Below are positions 35,978-46,009 of a stretch of DNA of 64,000 nucleotides, in pieces. The position numbers and the translations under genes are program-made. Source of the DNA: Desulfogranum japonicum DSM 18378 (lineage in GTDB: Bacteria > Desulfobacterota > Desulfobulbia > Desulfobulbales > Desulfobulbaceae); the NCBI RefSeq assembly GCF_000429945.1, contig NZ_AUCV01000022.1, forward strand, positions 40,147 through 104,146, written 5' to 3'. A model generated the notes under the pieces. That model made no database searches. It was not told the origin of the DNA and saw nothing but the letters and a program-made list of their open reading frames with translations. Every line of letters starts with the position of its first letter. Position 1 is the first letter of the stretch.

Positions 35978-36445
35978 TCATTTACTGATCATAGCCAGAC
36001 GCCCCTTGGTGAGCCGCACCAGATCTCCGGGCGCCAACTCAATTTCCAGTCCTCTTTTACCACCACTCACATGGATTGTTGGAAAAACTTCTGCAGATTG
36101 GTCAATAACCGTGGGAAGTACTTTTTTCTGTCCCAGGGGACTAACCCCTCCCAGAACATAGCCTGTTGTTTTTTCAACCTGCGAGGCTTCTGCCATTTTC
36201 ACTTTTTTCACCTGCATTTCCCTGGCCATTGCCTTGAGGTCAAGCTGGCCAGACACAGGAACAACAGCCACGGCCAGTTCTCTGTCTCCAATCTGTACAA
36301 CCAGGGTTTTGAAAACCTGTTGCGCAGGTAGATTCAACTTTTCCGCCGCCTCAGTCCCATAGGATGCAGCCTGGGGATCATGGCTGTACTCATGTAGTGT
36401 GTAAGTAATTTTTGCCCGCTTTGCAGCACGTATTGCCGGGGTCAC
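35978..36445 (-). CDS. ybaK: YbaK/EbsC-type Cys-tRNA(Pro) deacylase
   Basis: A 155-residue YbaK/ProX-family protein of normal length. Conserved parts are SYGTEAAEKLNLPAQQVFKTLVV, the catalytic-lysine region DLKAMAREMQVKKVKMA, GYVLGGVSPLGQKKVLPTVID and GGKRGLEIELAPGDL. The family hydrolyses mischarged Cys-tRNA(Pro) and so protects translation. It is transcribed away from the cti gene and stands alone. The start ATG 36445 is the only one before the first conserved motif. Confidence 0.92.
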   Translation of the reverse strand: MTPAIRAAKRAKITYTLHEYSHDPQAASYGTEAAEKLNLPAQQVFKTLVVQIGDRELAVAVVPVSGQLDLKAMAREMQVKKVKMAEASQVEKTTGYVLGGVSPLGQKKVLPTVIDQSAEVFPTIHVSGGKRGLEIELAPGDLVRLTKGRLAMISK

Positions 36446-36575
36446 GTCAATATCCTCCTTTACCGTGATTGTTTCACAGTGTGTCTTAAAAAAATATCTC
36501 TGTACTCGTTCTTCGGGATGTTATGGAGTACACTTATATAAATGCCTTTTTCACCTCAACAAACGGACACCCGCC

Positions 36576-38942
36576 ATGGCAAAAAAGATAGCGCCGTTTC
36601 TTCTGCTCTTCAGCATTCTTTTATTCTCTTGTGCCCGTAAGGAGCCACCTCCTATCCAGGTGCAGATCCCTCATCGAACTATCGACTACCTGGCTGAAGT
36701 CAAACCTATCCTGGATAAACGCTGCGCTGTCTGTCACTCCTGCTATAATTCTCCCTGTCAGCTGAAACTCTCCTCCTATGAAGGCCTGGATCGTGGTGGA
36801 AGCAAAAAAGCGGTCTATAATGCCAGCCGACTGGCTACCATGGATCCCACCCGGCTCTTTATTGATGCCCAGACCACTGAAGAATGGCGTACCAAAGGTT
36901 TTCATTCCGTAACAGAAAACGAAGCAGATAGCGGCTTTAACGATTCACTTATGCTGGAGCTCCTGGCCCATAAAATGGATCACCCCAAAAGTAGTGGCGA
37001 GTATTATTCTGAAGCAGACGACCTGACATGTTCCGCCACCCGTATTGAGCTTGGAGGCTACCTGGAAAAGCATCCCAATCGCGGTATGCCCTTTGGTTTC
37101 CCGCCATTACAACAGGAAGAATTCAACCTCATTGCCGGCTGGCTGGCCCAGGGCGCCAAAGGCCCAACCCCTGATCAACAGAAGGCTCTAACCACACCAA
37201 AACCTGCAGATGCACAGGCAATACAAATCTGGGAAACGTTCCTCAACCAGGAAGATGCCAAGCATGCCATGACTGCCCGCTATCTGTATGAACATCTGTT
37301 TCTGGCACATATAACATTCAATACCGGGACCAATGCCTATTTTGAACTCCTGCGTTCCAGGACACCTCCAGGCAGCCCCATTGATCTCATTGATACAGTC
37401 AGGCCCTACGATGACCCGGAAACAGAGAAGTTTTATTACCGCTTTCGCGTAATCCATTCAACCATTGTCCACAAAACCCACATGGTTTTCCCTCTGGACA
37501 CAGCACAGCTGAGCAGAATCAAAGAACTGTTCATTGAACCGGAATGGCTCGAACAACCGCATCAGAGCGGGTACGACCCCGTCATCAGTGCCAACCCTTT
37601 TGTCTCCTTTGAACAGATCCCGCCTCGTTCCCGTTACCAATTCCTGCTGGATAACGTCAATTACATCATCATGACCTTTATCAGAGGCCCTGTATGCCGT
37701 GGTCAGGTTGCACTGAATGTTATCCATGATCATTTTTGGGTAGTGTTTCAGGATCCGGACCATGATCTCTCTGTACGTTTTCCAGGATTTCTCAAACTAC
37801 AGAAAGATAATCTTATCATGCCCATTGAAAAAGGCAGCACCTTCCCTGTGCGTGACCTGATTGGCAACAGATATCACAAGGCGCTGCAAAACTACTTCCA
37901 TGCCAGACAGGAATTCTATGCTGCACACCACTTTCACGGCCTGGATTATGATTCCATCTGGAAAGGTAACCGCAGCCAGGATACGCCCCTGCTTACCGTC
38001 TACCGCCATTTTGACAGCGCCTCTGTACACAAAGGCCCCCTGGGAGCCCTGCCCCGGACCATATGGGTGATGGATTTTCCATTGCTGGAACGAATTTATT
38101 ATGCCCTTGTAGCTGGTTTTGATGTGTATGGCACGGTTGGTCATCAGCTGGCCGTTCGCCTGTATATGGATGGACTGCGGCAGGAAGGGGAAACCTATTT
38201 CCTGGATTACATGCCCCAAAAAATGCGTAAAGACATGTTTTCCTCCTGGTATATAGGTGTTCCGGAAAAAGATCAGCTGTTCTATGATCCAGGAATACCA
38301 GATGGGATTTCCCTTGCAGAGGACAACCCCAAACAGGCGTTTATTGAGCACCTGGTCAACAACCATTTTCTCCCGGCGGCAGATATCCATTTTGATCCGG
38401 TAAACTATTTGCCAGCAGGAAAAGAATACCCTCCTCTACCCGCATCATATGAAACGCTGCAGGATTATCTCTCAGCATTTCGGGCTGTTTCTCAGCCAGG
38501 TACCAAATTCTTTTCCCTTGTCCATAACCATCACTCCAATCTGGCCTATATCCGCATACGGAAAAATGATGGGACCAGTGCAGTTGTCTCAATCATCATC
38601 AACCGGTGGCATGATAATGTAGCCTTTCTGTTTCGAGAAGAAAGCACACTGCACCCAGAAAAAGATCGGGCAGATTTTATCCAGGGATTTCACGGCTCCT
38701 ACCCCAACTATTTTATGGACATAGAGCAGAATGAATTGCCGGAATTTTTCGAGTTTCTTACCAATTTGGACCAATATGAGGAAGAAGAGGCCAGGGCTAT
38801 CTTCAATCGGTGGGGCGTTAATCGGGCTAATCCTGATTTCTGGAAACAGTATGACTGGTTCCAGGAACGTTTCAATACAGATGAGCCAGTACAGGCAGGT
38901 CTCTTTGACCTGAACCGTTACTATTTCAAAGCCTACGAATAA
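36576..38942 (+). CDS. cti: Cytochrome c-type fatty acid cis/trans isomerase (Cti)
   Basis: A 788-residue protein from ATG 36576. The upstream open frame adds 37 residues before the signal sequence, so I reject the earlier start. A lipoprotein-like signal ends LLFSCA. The heme-binding motif C50-A-V-C53-H54 is followed by CYNSPC. The remainder matches Cti in segments such as RGMPFGFPPLQQEEFNLIAGWLAQGA and VGHQLAVRLYMDGLRQEGETYFLDYMP. Cti converts cis- to trans-unsaturated phospholipid acyl chains in the periplasm, stiffening the membrane under solvent or heat stress. Length is near that of known Cti (about 760 residues). Confidence 0.9.
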   Translation: MAKKIAPFLLLFSILLFSCARKEPPPIQVQIPHRTIDYLAEVKPILDKRCAVCHSCYNSPCQLKLSSYEGLDRGGSKKAVYNASRLATMDPTRLFIDAQTTEEWRTKGFHSVTENEADSGFNDSLMLELLAHKMDHPKSSGEYYSEADDLTCSATRIELGGYLEKHPNRGMPFGFPPLQQEEFNLIAGWLAQGAKGPTPDQQKALTTPKPADAQAIQIWETFLNQEDAKHAMTARYLYEHLFLAHITFNTGTNAYFELLRSRTPPGSPIDLIDTVRPYDDPETEKFYYRFRVIHSTIVHKTHMVFPLDTAQLSRIKELFIEPEWLEQPHQSGYDPVISANPFVSFEQIPPRSRYQFLLDNVNYIIMTFIRGPVCRGQVALNVIHDHFWVVFQDPDHDLSVRFPGFLKLQKDNLIMPIEKGSTFPVRDLIGNRYHKALQNYFHARQEFYAAHHFHGLDYDSIWKGNRSQDTPLLTVYRHFDSASVHKGPLGALPRTIWVMDFPLLERIYYALVAGFDVYGTVGHQLAVRLYMDGLRQEGETYFLDYMPQKMRKDMFSSWYIGVPEKDQLFYDPGIPDGISLAEDNPKQAFIEHLVNNHFLPAADIHFDPVNYLPAGKEYPPLPASYETLQDYLSAFRAVSQPGTKFFSLVHNHHSNLAYIRIRKNDGTSAVVSIIINRWHDNVAFLFREESTLHPEKDRADFIQGFHGSYPNYFMDIEQNELPEFFEFLTNLDQYEEEEARAIFNRWGVNRANPDFWKQYDWFQERFNTDEPVQAGLFDLNRYYFKAYE

Positions 38943-39012
38943 TGCAAAAAAGATAACTGGTTAACAAATACGGGGTCAGGAGAGGGCAGTACTCTCGCTA
39001 GAGGGAGGCGCT

Positions 39013-41316
39013 TTATGCGGCAAGCACCTCCCTGACCTTTCGGGCCAGTTCATCCTGGGAGAACGGTTTTGCCAGGAAGGAGACTCCGTCTTCCAGGATT
39101 CCGCTATCTGCTATAACATTGGCGGTATACCCTGACACATACAGCGTTTTCAATCCGGGCAACCAGGTACTCAGCTGCTCTGCCAATTCCCGACCATTCA
39201 TATCCGGCAAAATGACATCTGTAAGCAACAAGTCAATTTGCAGGTGTTCTTTCTCTACCAGTTCTATTGCTTCAAGTGGCCTGTCGGCGCTGAATACGGT
39301 ATACCCCAGCTCTTCAAGTATATGATGGCTCAACTTGAGCATGGACTCTTCATCTTCAACCAGCAGGATGCGTTCTCCTTGCCCCAGAACCGGCCCGGTA
39401 TCGGAAAAAGGACGCTTTGAAATAAACTTTCCGTGATACAGGGGAAAATACACGGAAAATTTTGAACCTTTTCCAGGCTCACTGTACACATTCACAAATC
39501 CATTGTTTTGTTTGACAATTCCATAGACGGTCGCCAGCCCAAGCCCTGTTCCTTCAAATTTACCTTTGGTGGTAAAAAATGGTTCGAAAATTTTATCCAG
39601 TATTTCTCTATCCATACCGATGCCGGTATCACTGACAATCAGACAGACAAATTCACCGCATTTAGAATCTGGATGGCTGCCGCAATATTTCTCGTCAACA
39701 AGTATATTACGGGTTTCAATGGTAATTTTCCCGCCCTGTTTCATGGCATCACGGGCATTAATGCATAAATTAGCCAGAATTTGATTGACCTGTGTGGGAT
39801 CCACCTTTACGAGGCCCAAATCCTCAGCAGGACACCAATCCACTTGAATATTTTCGCCAATAAGCCGATGAAGCATTTTGAGCGTATGGTCAACCTGTTC
39901 ATTCAAATGAAGTATTTGCGGCTCAACGGTCTGCTTACGGGCAAACGTTAATAATTGACGCGTAATATCGGCAGAATGACGGGTTGCCTCTATGATTCGT
40001 TTCACATTCTCCCGTTTGGGATCATCTTTATCCAATTTATTCAAAAGGAGCTCTGAGTAACCTAAAATAACTCCCAAAGTATTATTGTAGTCATGGGCAA
40101 CGCCTCCTGCCAGGCGGCCAATAGCTTCCAACTGCTGAACCTGAGCCAGACGTTTCCGCACGTCAGCATGTTCCTTTTCCCGTTCCATACGTTCGGAAAT
40201 ATCTTCCACGGCCCACATTATGCCAATGATTCTTCCTCTGTCGTCACGGATGGGGGCCCCGGAAAGAGAAGCATGGAAATTGCTGCCATCCATTCTTTCC
40301 TGCAGCAGTTCCACTCCCATGAGCATATGCCCGTTATAGATCTGCTTAAGCATTGTATCGAATTGTGCCTGCTCCTGTTCAGGAATTGTGGGCAGAGACC
40401 GGCCTACTATCTCCTCGGCATGCCAGCCGAACAATCGTTCAGCAGACTCACTCCAGATAACCACCCCTCCGGCAAGATCCAGGCTGAAGAGCCCCACCGG
40501 AGAACAGGCAATCAAAGCCTTGACCTGCTGATTTTTCCGTTCAAGGGCTTCAAGATTTTCCCGGATTGAATCCCGCATATGCTGAAGGCTCATTGAAAGC
40601 GCCTTAAACTCAGGGGTCTCATCGGTATAAATCTCCCGCAGCAAATCACCCCGGGCAATATCTGCAGTTGCCTGGACAAACCGGTCAATGGGTCGGGCAA
40701 CAAGATGCCGGATAAAGAGGCCCACTAACAGGGAAACCAAGATAAAAAATAGCAAACAAAACAGGATTGCTTTCTGTATACTTTTTCCAATTTTCTGGTC
40801 AACAATAGTTCTTGGAAATCCAACATCAATGACAGCAAGGAGGTTGCTCTCCTCATCAAGTATCGGGACCAGCGTATGATAAAAGCCTCCCGCATGTACG
40901 GTGCTGATCTTTGCCGACTGCAAGGCTTTGAGAAGAACTGGATATTCCAGTTTATCTCCCCACAAGCTTGAATCGTTGTGCGTAATTACGGTCCCGTCCC
41001 TGCTGAGCAGGCTGACAAAAGCAACATGCATATCACGATTGGCCAGATACAGTTTTCTGCATTGCAGGTATGCAGCTTCAAGGAGTAGATCCGTATCAGC
41101 AATGCCGCCAAACACCTGGTATTTTGAAGAAATATCATGACGAAGACTTTGAGCAAGGCTTACAGACCGCCACTCTATAGCCTGAAGATAGTTTGTATGG
41201 AAATCCCGGACATAAAAAACCGTTGTCAGGCTGATAAAAAGAAATATAACCAGGCTGATAAAAAACATGGTCTTGGCCTGCAAACTTGTACGGTTCAGCA
41301 GATTCTTTATGGCCAT
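39013..41316 (-). CDS. Hybrid sensor histidine kinase (periplasmic sensor-HAMP-PAS-HisKA-HATPase-REC)
   Basis: A 767-residue membrane kinase. An N-terminal membrane segment (18-38) and a second at about 185-205 enclose a Cache-like sensor domain. A HAMP region follows (ARPIDRFVQATADIARGD), then a PAS domain (SPVGLFSLDLAGGVVIWSESAERLFGW). The phosphoacceptor is H408 in GGVAHDYNNTLG. The ATPase domain has NLCINARDAM and EPFFTTKGKFEGTGLGLATVYGIVKQ. A C-terminal receiver carries D700 in LLTDVILPDMNG. It is co-directional with and 70 bp after a DctP gene, so the TRAP-type binding protein may present a ligand to the sensor. No separate response regulator is adjacent. Confidence 0.9.
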   Translation of the reverse strand: MAIKNLLNRTSLQAKTMFFISLVIFLFISLTTVFYVRDFHTNYLQAIEWRSVSLAQSLRHDISSKYQVFGGIADTDLLLEAAYLQCRKLYLANRDMHVAFVSLLSRDGTVITHNDSSLWGDKLEYPVLLKALQSAKISTVHAGGFYHTLVPILDEESNLLAVIDVGFPRTIVDQKIGKSIQKAILFCLLFFILVSLLVGLFIRHLVARPIDRFVQATADIARGDLLREIYTDETPEFKALSMSLQHMRDSIRENLEALERKNQQVKALIACSPVGLFSLDLAGGVVIWSESAERLFGWHAEEIVGRSLPTIPEQEQAQFDTMLKQIYNGHMLMGVELLQERMDGSNFHASLSGAPIRDDRGRIIGIMWAVEDISERMEREKEHADVRKRLAQVQQLEAIGRLAGGVAHDYNNTLGVILGYSELLLNKLDKDDPKRENVKRIIEATRHSADITRQLLTFARKQTVEPQILHLNEQVDHTLKMLHRLIGENIQVDWCPAEDLGLVKVDPTQVNQILANLCINARDAMKQGGKITIETRNILVDEKYCGSHPDSKCGEFVCLIVSDTGIGMDREILDKIFEPFFTTKGKFEGTGLGLATVYGIVKQNNGFVNVYSEPGKGSKFSVYFPLYHGKFISKRPFSDTGPVLGQGERILLVEDEESMLKLSHHILEELGYTVFSADRPLEAIELVEKEHLQIDLLLTDVILPDMNGRELAEQLSTWLPGLKTLYVSGYTANVIADSGILEDGVSFLAKPFSQDELARKVREVLAA

Positions 41317-41386
41317 GCAGAGCTCACTCCGTGTTTCATAAACGTTAACAGCAAAATACTATGAAAAAGCTCCACAGAAGCACCTG

Positions 41387-42418
41387 TTATCGGTAGCCCA
41401 ACTCCCGTTCAGCTTCTTCCGTGGCCTGTAATACAGCTTGGACCCACTCCTCTCCAACACGCTCATTAAGCCAGGCAATCGCAGAAGCCCTGGTCTTTTC
41501 CCTGAACTGGAGCTGTTCTTCTTCTGAAGGCTTATAGATAGCCACACCCTTGCTTTTCAAATACCTGAAGCCCTGCTGTTCATTCACGACTGCCAGCCCT
41601 CGATTCACAACTGCAGAAACCCGTTTCGCCCGCTCGATGACACCTTGTAAATCTTCAGGCAGTTTCTGGTACCAGTCGTTATTCATCAGTAACGTATACG
41701 TACTGTAGACATGGCCATCCAGAATAATGTGGTTCTGTATTTTTTCAAAATGAGGAATCAGAAAGGTGCTTATGGAATTTTCCTGGCCATCAACCAGTCC
41801 AGAGTCAATGGCATCATAGACATTGGGCCAGGCAATGGGCACTCCTTTGGCGCCCAAGTCTGTCACAATTTTTATATGCAGGGGGCTTTCCATGGTTCTG
41901 AAACGTAACCCCTGCATATCAGAGGGAGAATGGACTGCTCTTTTGTTGTTCGAATAGTGGCGAAAACCTCCATTTTCAATCCAGTAGAGTGGTCGCAGCC
42001 CTGTTTTACGTGCCATATCCTCGATGAGTTGTTTTCCCAGAGGGCCATCGAGAACTTTCCAGGCAATATCCCGTTCCCTGAAAAGATAGGGTATGGACAA
42101 GATCTGGATGGGGGGATAGAGGGTTGCAAAATGGCCATCGGCAAAATCACGTGCATGCACGGCTCCCGAAAGAACCATGTCTATCATCTCCATGGAAGAC
42201 TGCCCCATCACCTCAGGATAAAGTTTTACAGCCAGTCTCCCTCCTGAAAGCGTTTCGATCTCTTTAGCCAGCACCTCGAAGGGAGTCCACCCATAATGAT
42301 TGCTCGTTTCAGGGTTGCCGATGCCGATTTTCATCACGTACTCGGCCTTATCTTCATCTGCTGCAGGAAGACCGTAGCACAAAAGGCAGATGATCAGGGT
42401 AATCATAAAACATCTCAT
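41387..42418 (-). CDS. dctP: TRAP-type solute-binding protein (DctP family)
   Basis: A 343-residue periplasmic binding protein. ATG 42418 is preferred: the GTG at 42436 lies within the purine-rich ggggaggataagg that serves as ribosome site. Signal peptide MITLIICLLCYGLPAA. DctP landmarks include NHYGWTPFEVLAKEIETLSGGRLAVKLYP, RFRTMESPLHIKIVTDLGAKGVPIAWPNVYDAIDSGLVDGQENS (with the ligand-carboxylate arginine region) and a C-terminal helix pair. TRAP transporters import dicarboxylates and other organic acids, but no DctQ or DctM membrane partner is encoded here. Its partner in the operon is a sensor kinase, suggesting sensing rather than transport. Confidence 0.88.
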   Translation of the reverse strand: MRCFMITLIICLLCYGLPAADEDKAEYVMKIGIGNPETSNHYGWTPFEVLAKEIETLSGGRLAVKLYPEVMGQSSMEMIDMVLSGAVHARDFADGHFATLYPPIQILSIPYLFRERDIAWKVLDGPLGKQLIEDMARKTGLRPLYWIENGGFRHYSNNKRAVHSPSDMQGLRFRTMESPLHIKIVTDLGAKGVPIAWPNVYDAIDSGLVDGQENSISTFLIPHFEKIQNHIILDGHVYSTYTLLMNNDWYQKLPEDLQGVIERAKRVSAVVNRGLAVVNEQQGFRYLKSKGVAIYKPSEEEQLQFREKTRASAIAWLNERVGEEWVQAVLQATEEAERELGYR

Positions 42419-42852
42419 TTTCCTTATCCTCCCCACCTTTACTCAGCTTTTCAGATTCAGCGGCTTTTCCTTTCATTGTAACAGAGCCCATTTAACCTCT
42501 ATATTTTCTATTTTACAGGCCAGACTGTTGTAAAACCAAATTCTTTACACACAGAAAAATATTTTCTTCTGCTCAGACAGTTCCCGGAAGGCATTCCGGA
42601 AACAAAATTTTTTCTTAGATCAAGGCGCTGCAGGGTCGCTTATTCAATTTTTGGGTTATGCTCAAAATGTTATCCGCAAAAGGACGCGTGGACACCGATA
42701 AGTTGTTCGAAAATTCCTCCTCATGGGTAGATACCAGATAGTTGGTATTGTCCTCGACCAGGAGAAAATACGCCCATCCATCCCGTTACTTATTGGGAGC
42801 ATTATTTTTCTACATAACACCGATATGGGAAGAAGGGTTCTCTCGGCCCCTT
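42419..42852. other. Intergenic region
   Basis: About 430 bp upstream of the DctP gene and downstream of the YccS-like gene. Around 42656-42740 the sequence (ttatgctcaaaa, and tcctcctcatgggtagatacc) resembles parts of repeats near 54374 and 34745, so degenerate repeat material is present. No gene or terminator was recognised. Confidence 0.45.
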
Positions 42853-44997
42853 CTAGCGTTCCTCTGTCAGGCTCCTTCCCTGTTCGATCAACTGACGTGT
42901 GACATCAGCTATATTATAGAGAAGGGTCAACTGCTGCCGTAGTACTCCCGGTTCACTCTGTTCGATGGAGTTTTTTATGGTACGCAACGTGTTGTCCATA
43001 TTTCCGGGTTCGTAAACAATACCTTCAGCGTTTTGCAACCGAATTGATTCAAGGGCCGCGCTGACCTCTCTAGCCGGACCGGCAACCGCAGGAGGAAGCA
43101 CCTCCTGTTGTTCACGGTGTGCCCCAAACGCAGACACATAGGAAAGCAATGCATGATTAAGGTAAGTAAGGGCAAAGGCCTGCTGCCTGAAACGCTGCCT
43201 GTTCCTCGGCTCAACCTGCATATCCTGCCAGGCCAGAGCCAGCGAGTTATCTGCACGGTGTGCCTGTCGTCTCGCTGTTCGATACGGCAAATCATCTTCA
43301 TCGTGCTGATCAGCCTGGTATTCATCCAATATAGCTGCAAAATACCGGCTGTTTTTTTCAATGGCTTCATGAAGCAGTCCCGGCAGGGTGCTGAAACGCC
43401 ACTCGGGCCAAAAAAAACGGACCGAGAGCCACGCCAGCAAGCAACCGGTGGTCGTATCCACCAGACGAGGCACCATTACAGCCACACCGTTACTGGTAAC
43501 AAAATTAAAAACGCAGAGCACAAAAACCGATATAAACAACACGGAGACCCAGTATTTCCTGCGCACCCAGTAGAAAAATCCGTAGGCTGCGCCGAGCATA
43601 AGCAGCAATTGTCCGGCAATGGTCGGCACCATTCCAATGACTGCAACACCCAGTACCACCCCTGCCATGGTACCACCTATCCTTTGCAGCAGTCGTCTCC
43701 TGGTCTCGCTGTATGTTGGCTGACAAACAAACAAACTGGTTAACAGTATCCATTCGCCTTTCACCAGGTGTAGCATTTCCGCAATTGTAAAACCTGCCAG
43801 CAGACAGGCGCTCAAACGAATCGCATGGCGAAGTCTGGGGTGGCTGAGATGGAGCTGATCAGTGATACGCTCATGGACAGGTCGAGTATCCCTTGCCAGT
43901 CTCGGAGCCATGGTCCGTTGATATTCATCATTCAGGGTCTGCAGTGAAATATGAGACCGTCTCAGGTTACGCACAATCAGGGCCAATCGCTGCCTTGAAG
44001 ACTCAGGGAGTTGGTCAAGCTGGGTAGAGACAGCATTCACCATCCACTGTAAGGAAACAGGATGCTGATAGGCCACACCCGCAAGCTGACTATTGGCGAG
44101 AAGACGGCAGGCTCCGGCAAGTTGCAGCAGGGTCTGCCCAATACCTTCCAGCAGTGTATACTGGGTCTTGTCCCTGGAAAGGCTGTCATATGGCTCATGA
44201 CTAGACGCCGCCCTTTCGTGAAGACTCTGCAGAAGCATGAACAGCCGTAAATAGGGAATCAGGGGAGTATCATCTTTCAGGGCATCTCCATAGTTGGTCA
44301 ACACCTCCCGTGTCTGATCCAGGGAATTGACCAGACGAACGTTCAATAAGGCCAAACGATTACGAATCTCTTCCTGGGCCTGTTCGTTACTTGGAAAAAG
44401 CCTGGATTTTTCTTCCAGGTATGCTGCCAGAGCCAGAAATCCGCGGGCGAGCTGCTCATCAAGAAGCCTCCATGGATGCATACAAAGTAAAGCCAGGGAA
44501 AATACCCCGTGGATCAAAGCACCCAGGGGAAGAAGAACAGGTTGCCAGTACCATGCCGGGCTGATGTGGGAACCAATCATGGCATAAATGCCAACAAGGA
44601 TGGCGCCAAAAGTAACGCCCCGATACCGTTCACTGATGCCACCGATTATCAGAAACACCATGGTGGAAAGAGCCAGACCTGCACCCAGCAGCACCGGGTA
44701 TGGCCGCAACAATACGACAGCCAGGCTGGAAATACCGAAACTGATAACCTTCAGTGAAAGTGCCTTCACCCTGCCCTTGGGATGATCGTCAGTTTCTGTA
44801 AGTGCACCGGACAATATTCCCAGCGCCAATGAAACAGCAACAGCAGAATGGCCCAGCAAAAGTAACGGTACAGTCACCAGGGCTAGCACGGAAGTCGTTT
44901 TGATTGCCAAAAGACGATCCGGATTGGTCCACAGGCTTCGACGAATCAACTCCGAGGTTACGAGCGCAGACAGCAACTCCTTTATTGAAAACTGCAC
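42853..44997 (-). CDS. yccS: FUSC-family inner-membrane protein, YccS/YhfK type
   Basis: A 714-residue protein with two sets of hydrophobic segments (about 30-170 and 390-530), separated and followed by long helical cytoplasmic regions, the YccS/FUSC layout. The second set contains GEWILLTSLFVCQPTYSETRRRLLQRIGGTMAGVVLGV, the conserved FUSC stretch. Members are linked to efflux of aromatic acids (AaeB, fusaric acid resistance), but the YccS branch lacks a defined substrate. It stands alone, with no HlyD or outer-membrane partner next to it. It is divergent from the AEC transporter gene 120 bp away. Confidence 0.88.
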   Translation of the reverse strand: MQFSIKELLSALVTSELIRRSLWTNPDRLLAIKTTSVLALVTVPLLLLGHSAVAVSLALGILSGALTETDDHPKGRVKALSLKVISFGISSLAVVLLRPYPVLLGAGLALSTMVFLIIGGISERYRGVTFGAILVGIYAMIGSHISPAWYWQPVLLPLGALIHGVFSLALLCMHPWRLLDEQLARGFLALAAYLEEKSRLFPSNEQAQEEIRNRLALLNVRLVNSLDQTREVLTNYGDALKDDTPLIPYLRLFMLLQSLHERAASSHEPYDSLSRDKTQYTLLEGIGQTLLQLAGACRLLANSQLAGVAYQHPVSLQWMVNAVSTQLDQLPESSRQRLALIVRNLRRSHISLQTLNDEYQRTMAPRLARDTRPVHERITDQLHLSHPRLRHAIRLSACLLAGFTIAEMLHLVKGEWILLTSLFVCQPTYSETRRRLLQRIGGTMAGVVLGVAVIGMVPTIAGQLLLMLGAAYGFFYWVRRKYWVSVLFISVFVLCVFNFVTSNGVAVMVPRLVDTTTGCLLAWLSVRFFWPEWRFSTLPGLLHEAIEKNSRYFAAILDEYQADQHDEDDLPYRTARRQAHRADNSLALAWQDMQVEPRNRQRFRQQAFALTYLNHALLSYVSAFGAHREQQEVLPPAVAGPAREVSAALESIRLQNAEGIVYEPGNMDNTLRTIKNSIEQSEPGVLRQQLTLLYNIADVTRQLIEQGRSLTEER

Positions 44998-45120
44998 AAT
45001 ACTTCTCTTTCTCCCCTTGTGTTTACTGCAAATCTTCAGGTATCATAGCCGACTTACTGTTTCTGACTGGCCCAAGTGCCTTTGTCATCACACTCCTTTA
45101 CGCCGCATAGCAGACTGTTC

Positions 45121-45999
45121 ATGATTTTTTCCACAATACTTTCAATCCTCACCCCGGTTTTTACCTGTGTTCTTATTGGTTATTTCTGGGTTCGCAGCGG
45201 GCGTTCCTATGACACCGAACTCATCACAGCCCTTGTCACACTGTTTGGTGCTCCCTGCCTGGTTTTTTACTCGCTTTCTTCAGTTGAACTCCATCCGCAG
45301 CACCTGATTCACATGGGCCTGGCCGCGGTCTTTGCCAACATTGCTTTTCTCGCTCTGGGCTGGCTGGGACTCTCACTGCTGCATCTTCCCAAACAGGCAT
45401 TTCTACAGGCACTGAGCTTTCCCAATATAGGGAATGTGGGGCTGCCATTGTGTTTTCTGACCTTTGGCGAAGAAGGCCTTGCCCTTGGCATAACTTTTTT
45501 TGCTGTCTACATGGCTATCCAGATGACCTTTGGGGTGGTTTTTGTGTCCCAGACCTTTTCGTTATGGGCCATACTGAAAACGCCTATCATCCCGGCAACC
45601 CTGGCTGCAGCCCTGTTTCTGATGACAGGCACGGCTCCTCCGAAATGGCTCTACAACACGACCAAGTTGATTGGAGATCTTACCATTCCCCTGATGCTGA
45701 TCACCCTGGGCGTTTCACTGTATAAATTGAAAATCACCCAATTGAAAATTCCTGTTCAGCTTTCTGTCTTTCGTTTGCTCATGGGCTTTCTTGTGGGGCT
45801 TACACTCCCTAAACTCATGGGCCTGGATGGTACAGCTGCCAGTGTCATTCTTCTGCAGTGCTCCATGCCTGCAGCCGTTTTCTGTTACCTGCTGGCGCAA
45901 ATGTATGATCAACGCCCAGAGGAAGTGGCAGGAGTGGTGATCGTCTCCACAATAATGGGTTTCTCTCTCCTGCCTTTTCTTCTTTGGTATGTCTTATAA
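45121..45999 (+). CDS. AEC-family (auxin efflux carrier-like) transporter
   Basis: A 292-residue polytopic protein; ATG 45121 is preferred because upstream codons from 45076 encode a polar segment unlike the family. About ten hydrophobic segments. Typical AEC features are the proline/asparagine-rich crossing region LQALSFPNIGNVGLPLCFLTFG and the C-terminal SVILLQCSMPAAVFCYLLAQMYD...VVIVSTIMGFSLLPFLL. Bacterial members export or import organic acids such as malonate or malate. It converges with the flavoprotein gene, with 10 bp between stops. The substrate is unknown. Confidence 0.88.
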   Translation: MIFSTILSILTPVFTCVLIGYFWVRSGRSYDTELITALVTLFGAPCLVFYSLSSVELHPQHLIHMGLAAVFANIAFLALGWLGLSLLHLPKQAFLQALSFPNIGNVGLPLCFLTFGEEGLALGITFFAVYMAIQMTFGVVFVSQTFSLWAILKTPIIPATLAAALFLMTGTAPPKWLYNTTKLIGDLTIPLMLITLGVSLYKLKITQLKIPVQLSVFRLLMGFLVGLTLPKLMGLDGTAASVILLQCSMPAAVFCYLLAQMYDQRPEEVAGVVIVSTIMGFSLLPFLLWYVL

Positions 46000-46009
46000 G
46001 CCGTTGTGG

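Noticed and set aside
37797..38390. 197-codon minus-strand open frame
   Set aside because: Antisense to the cti coding sequence, with no family features.
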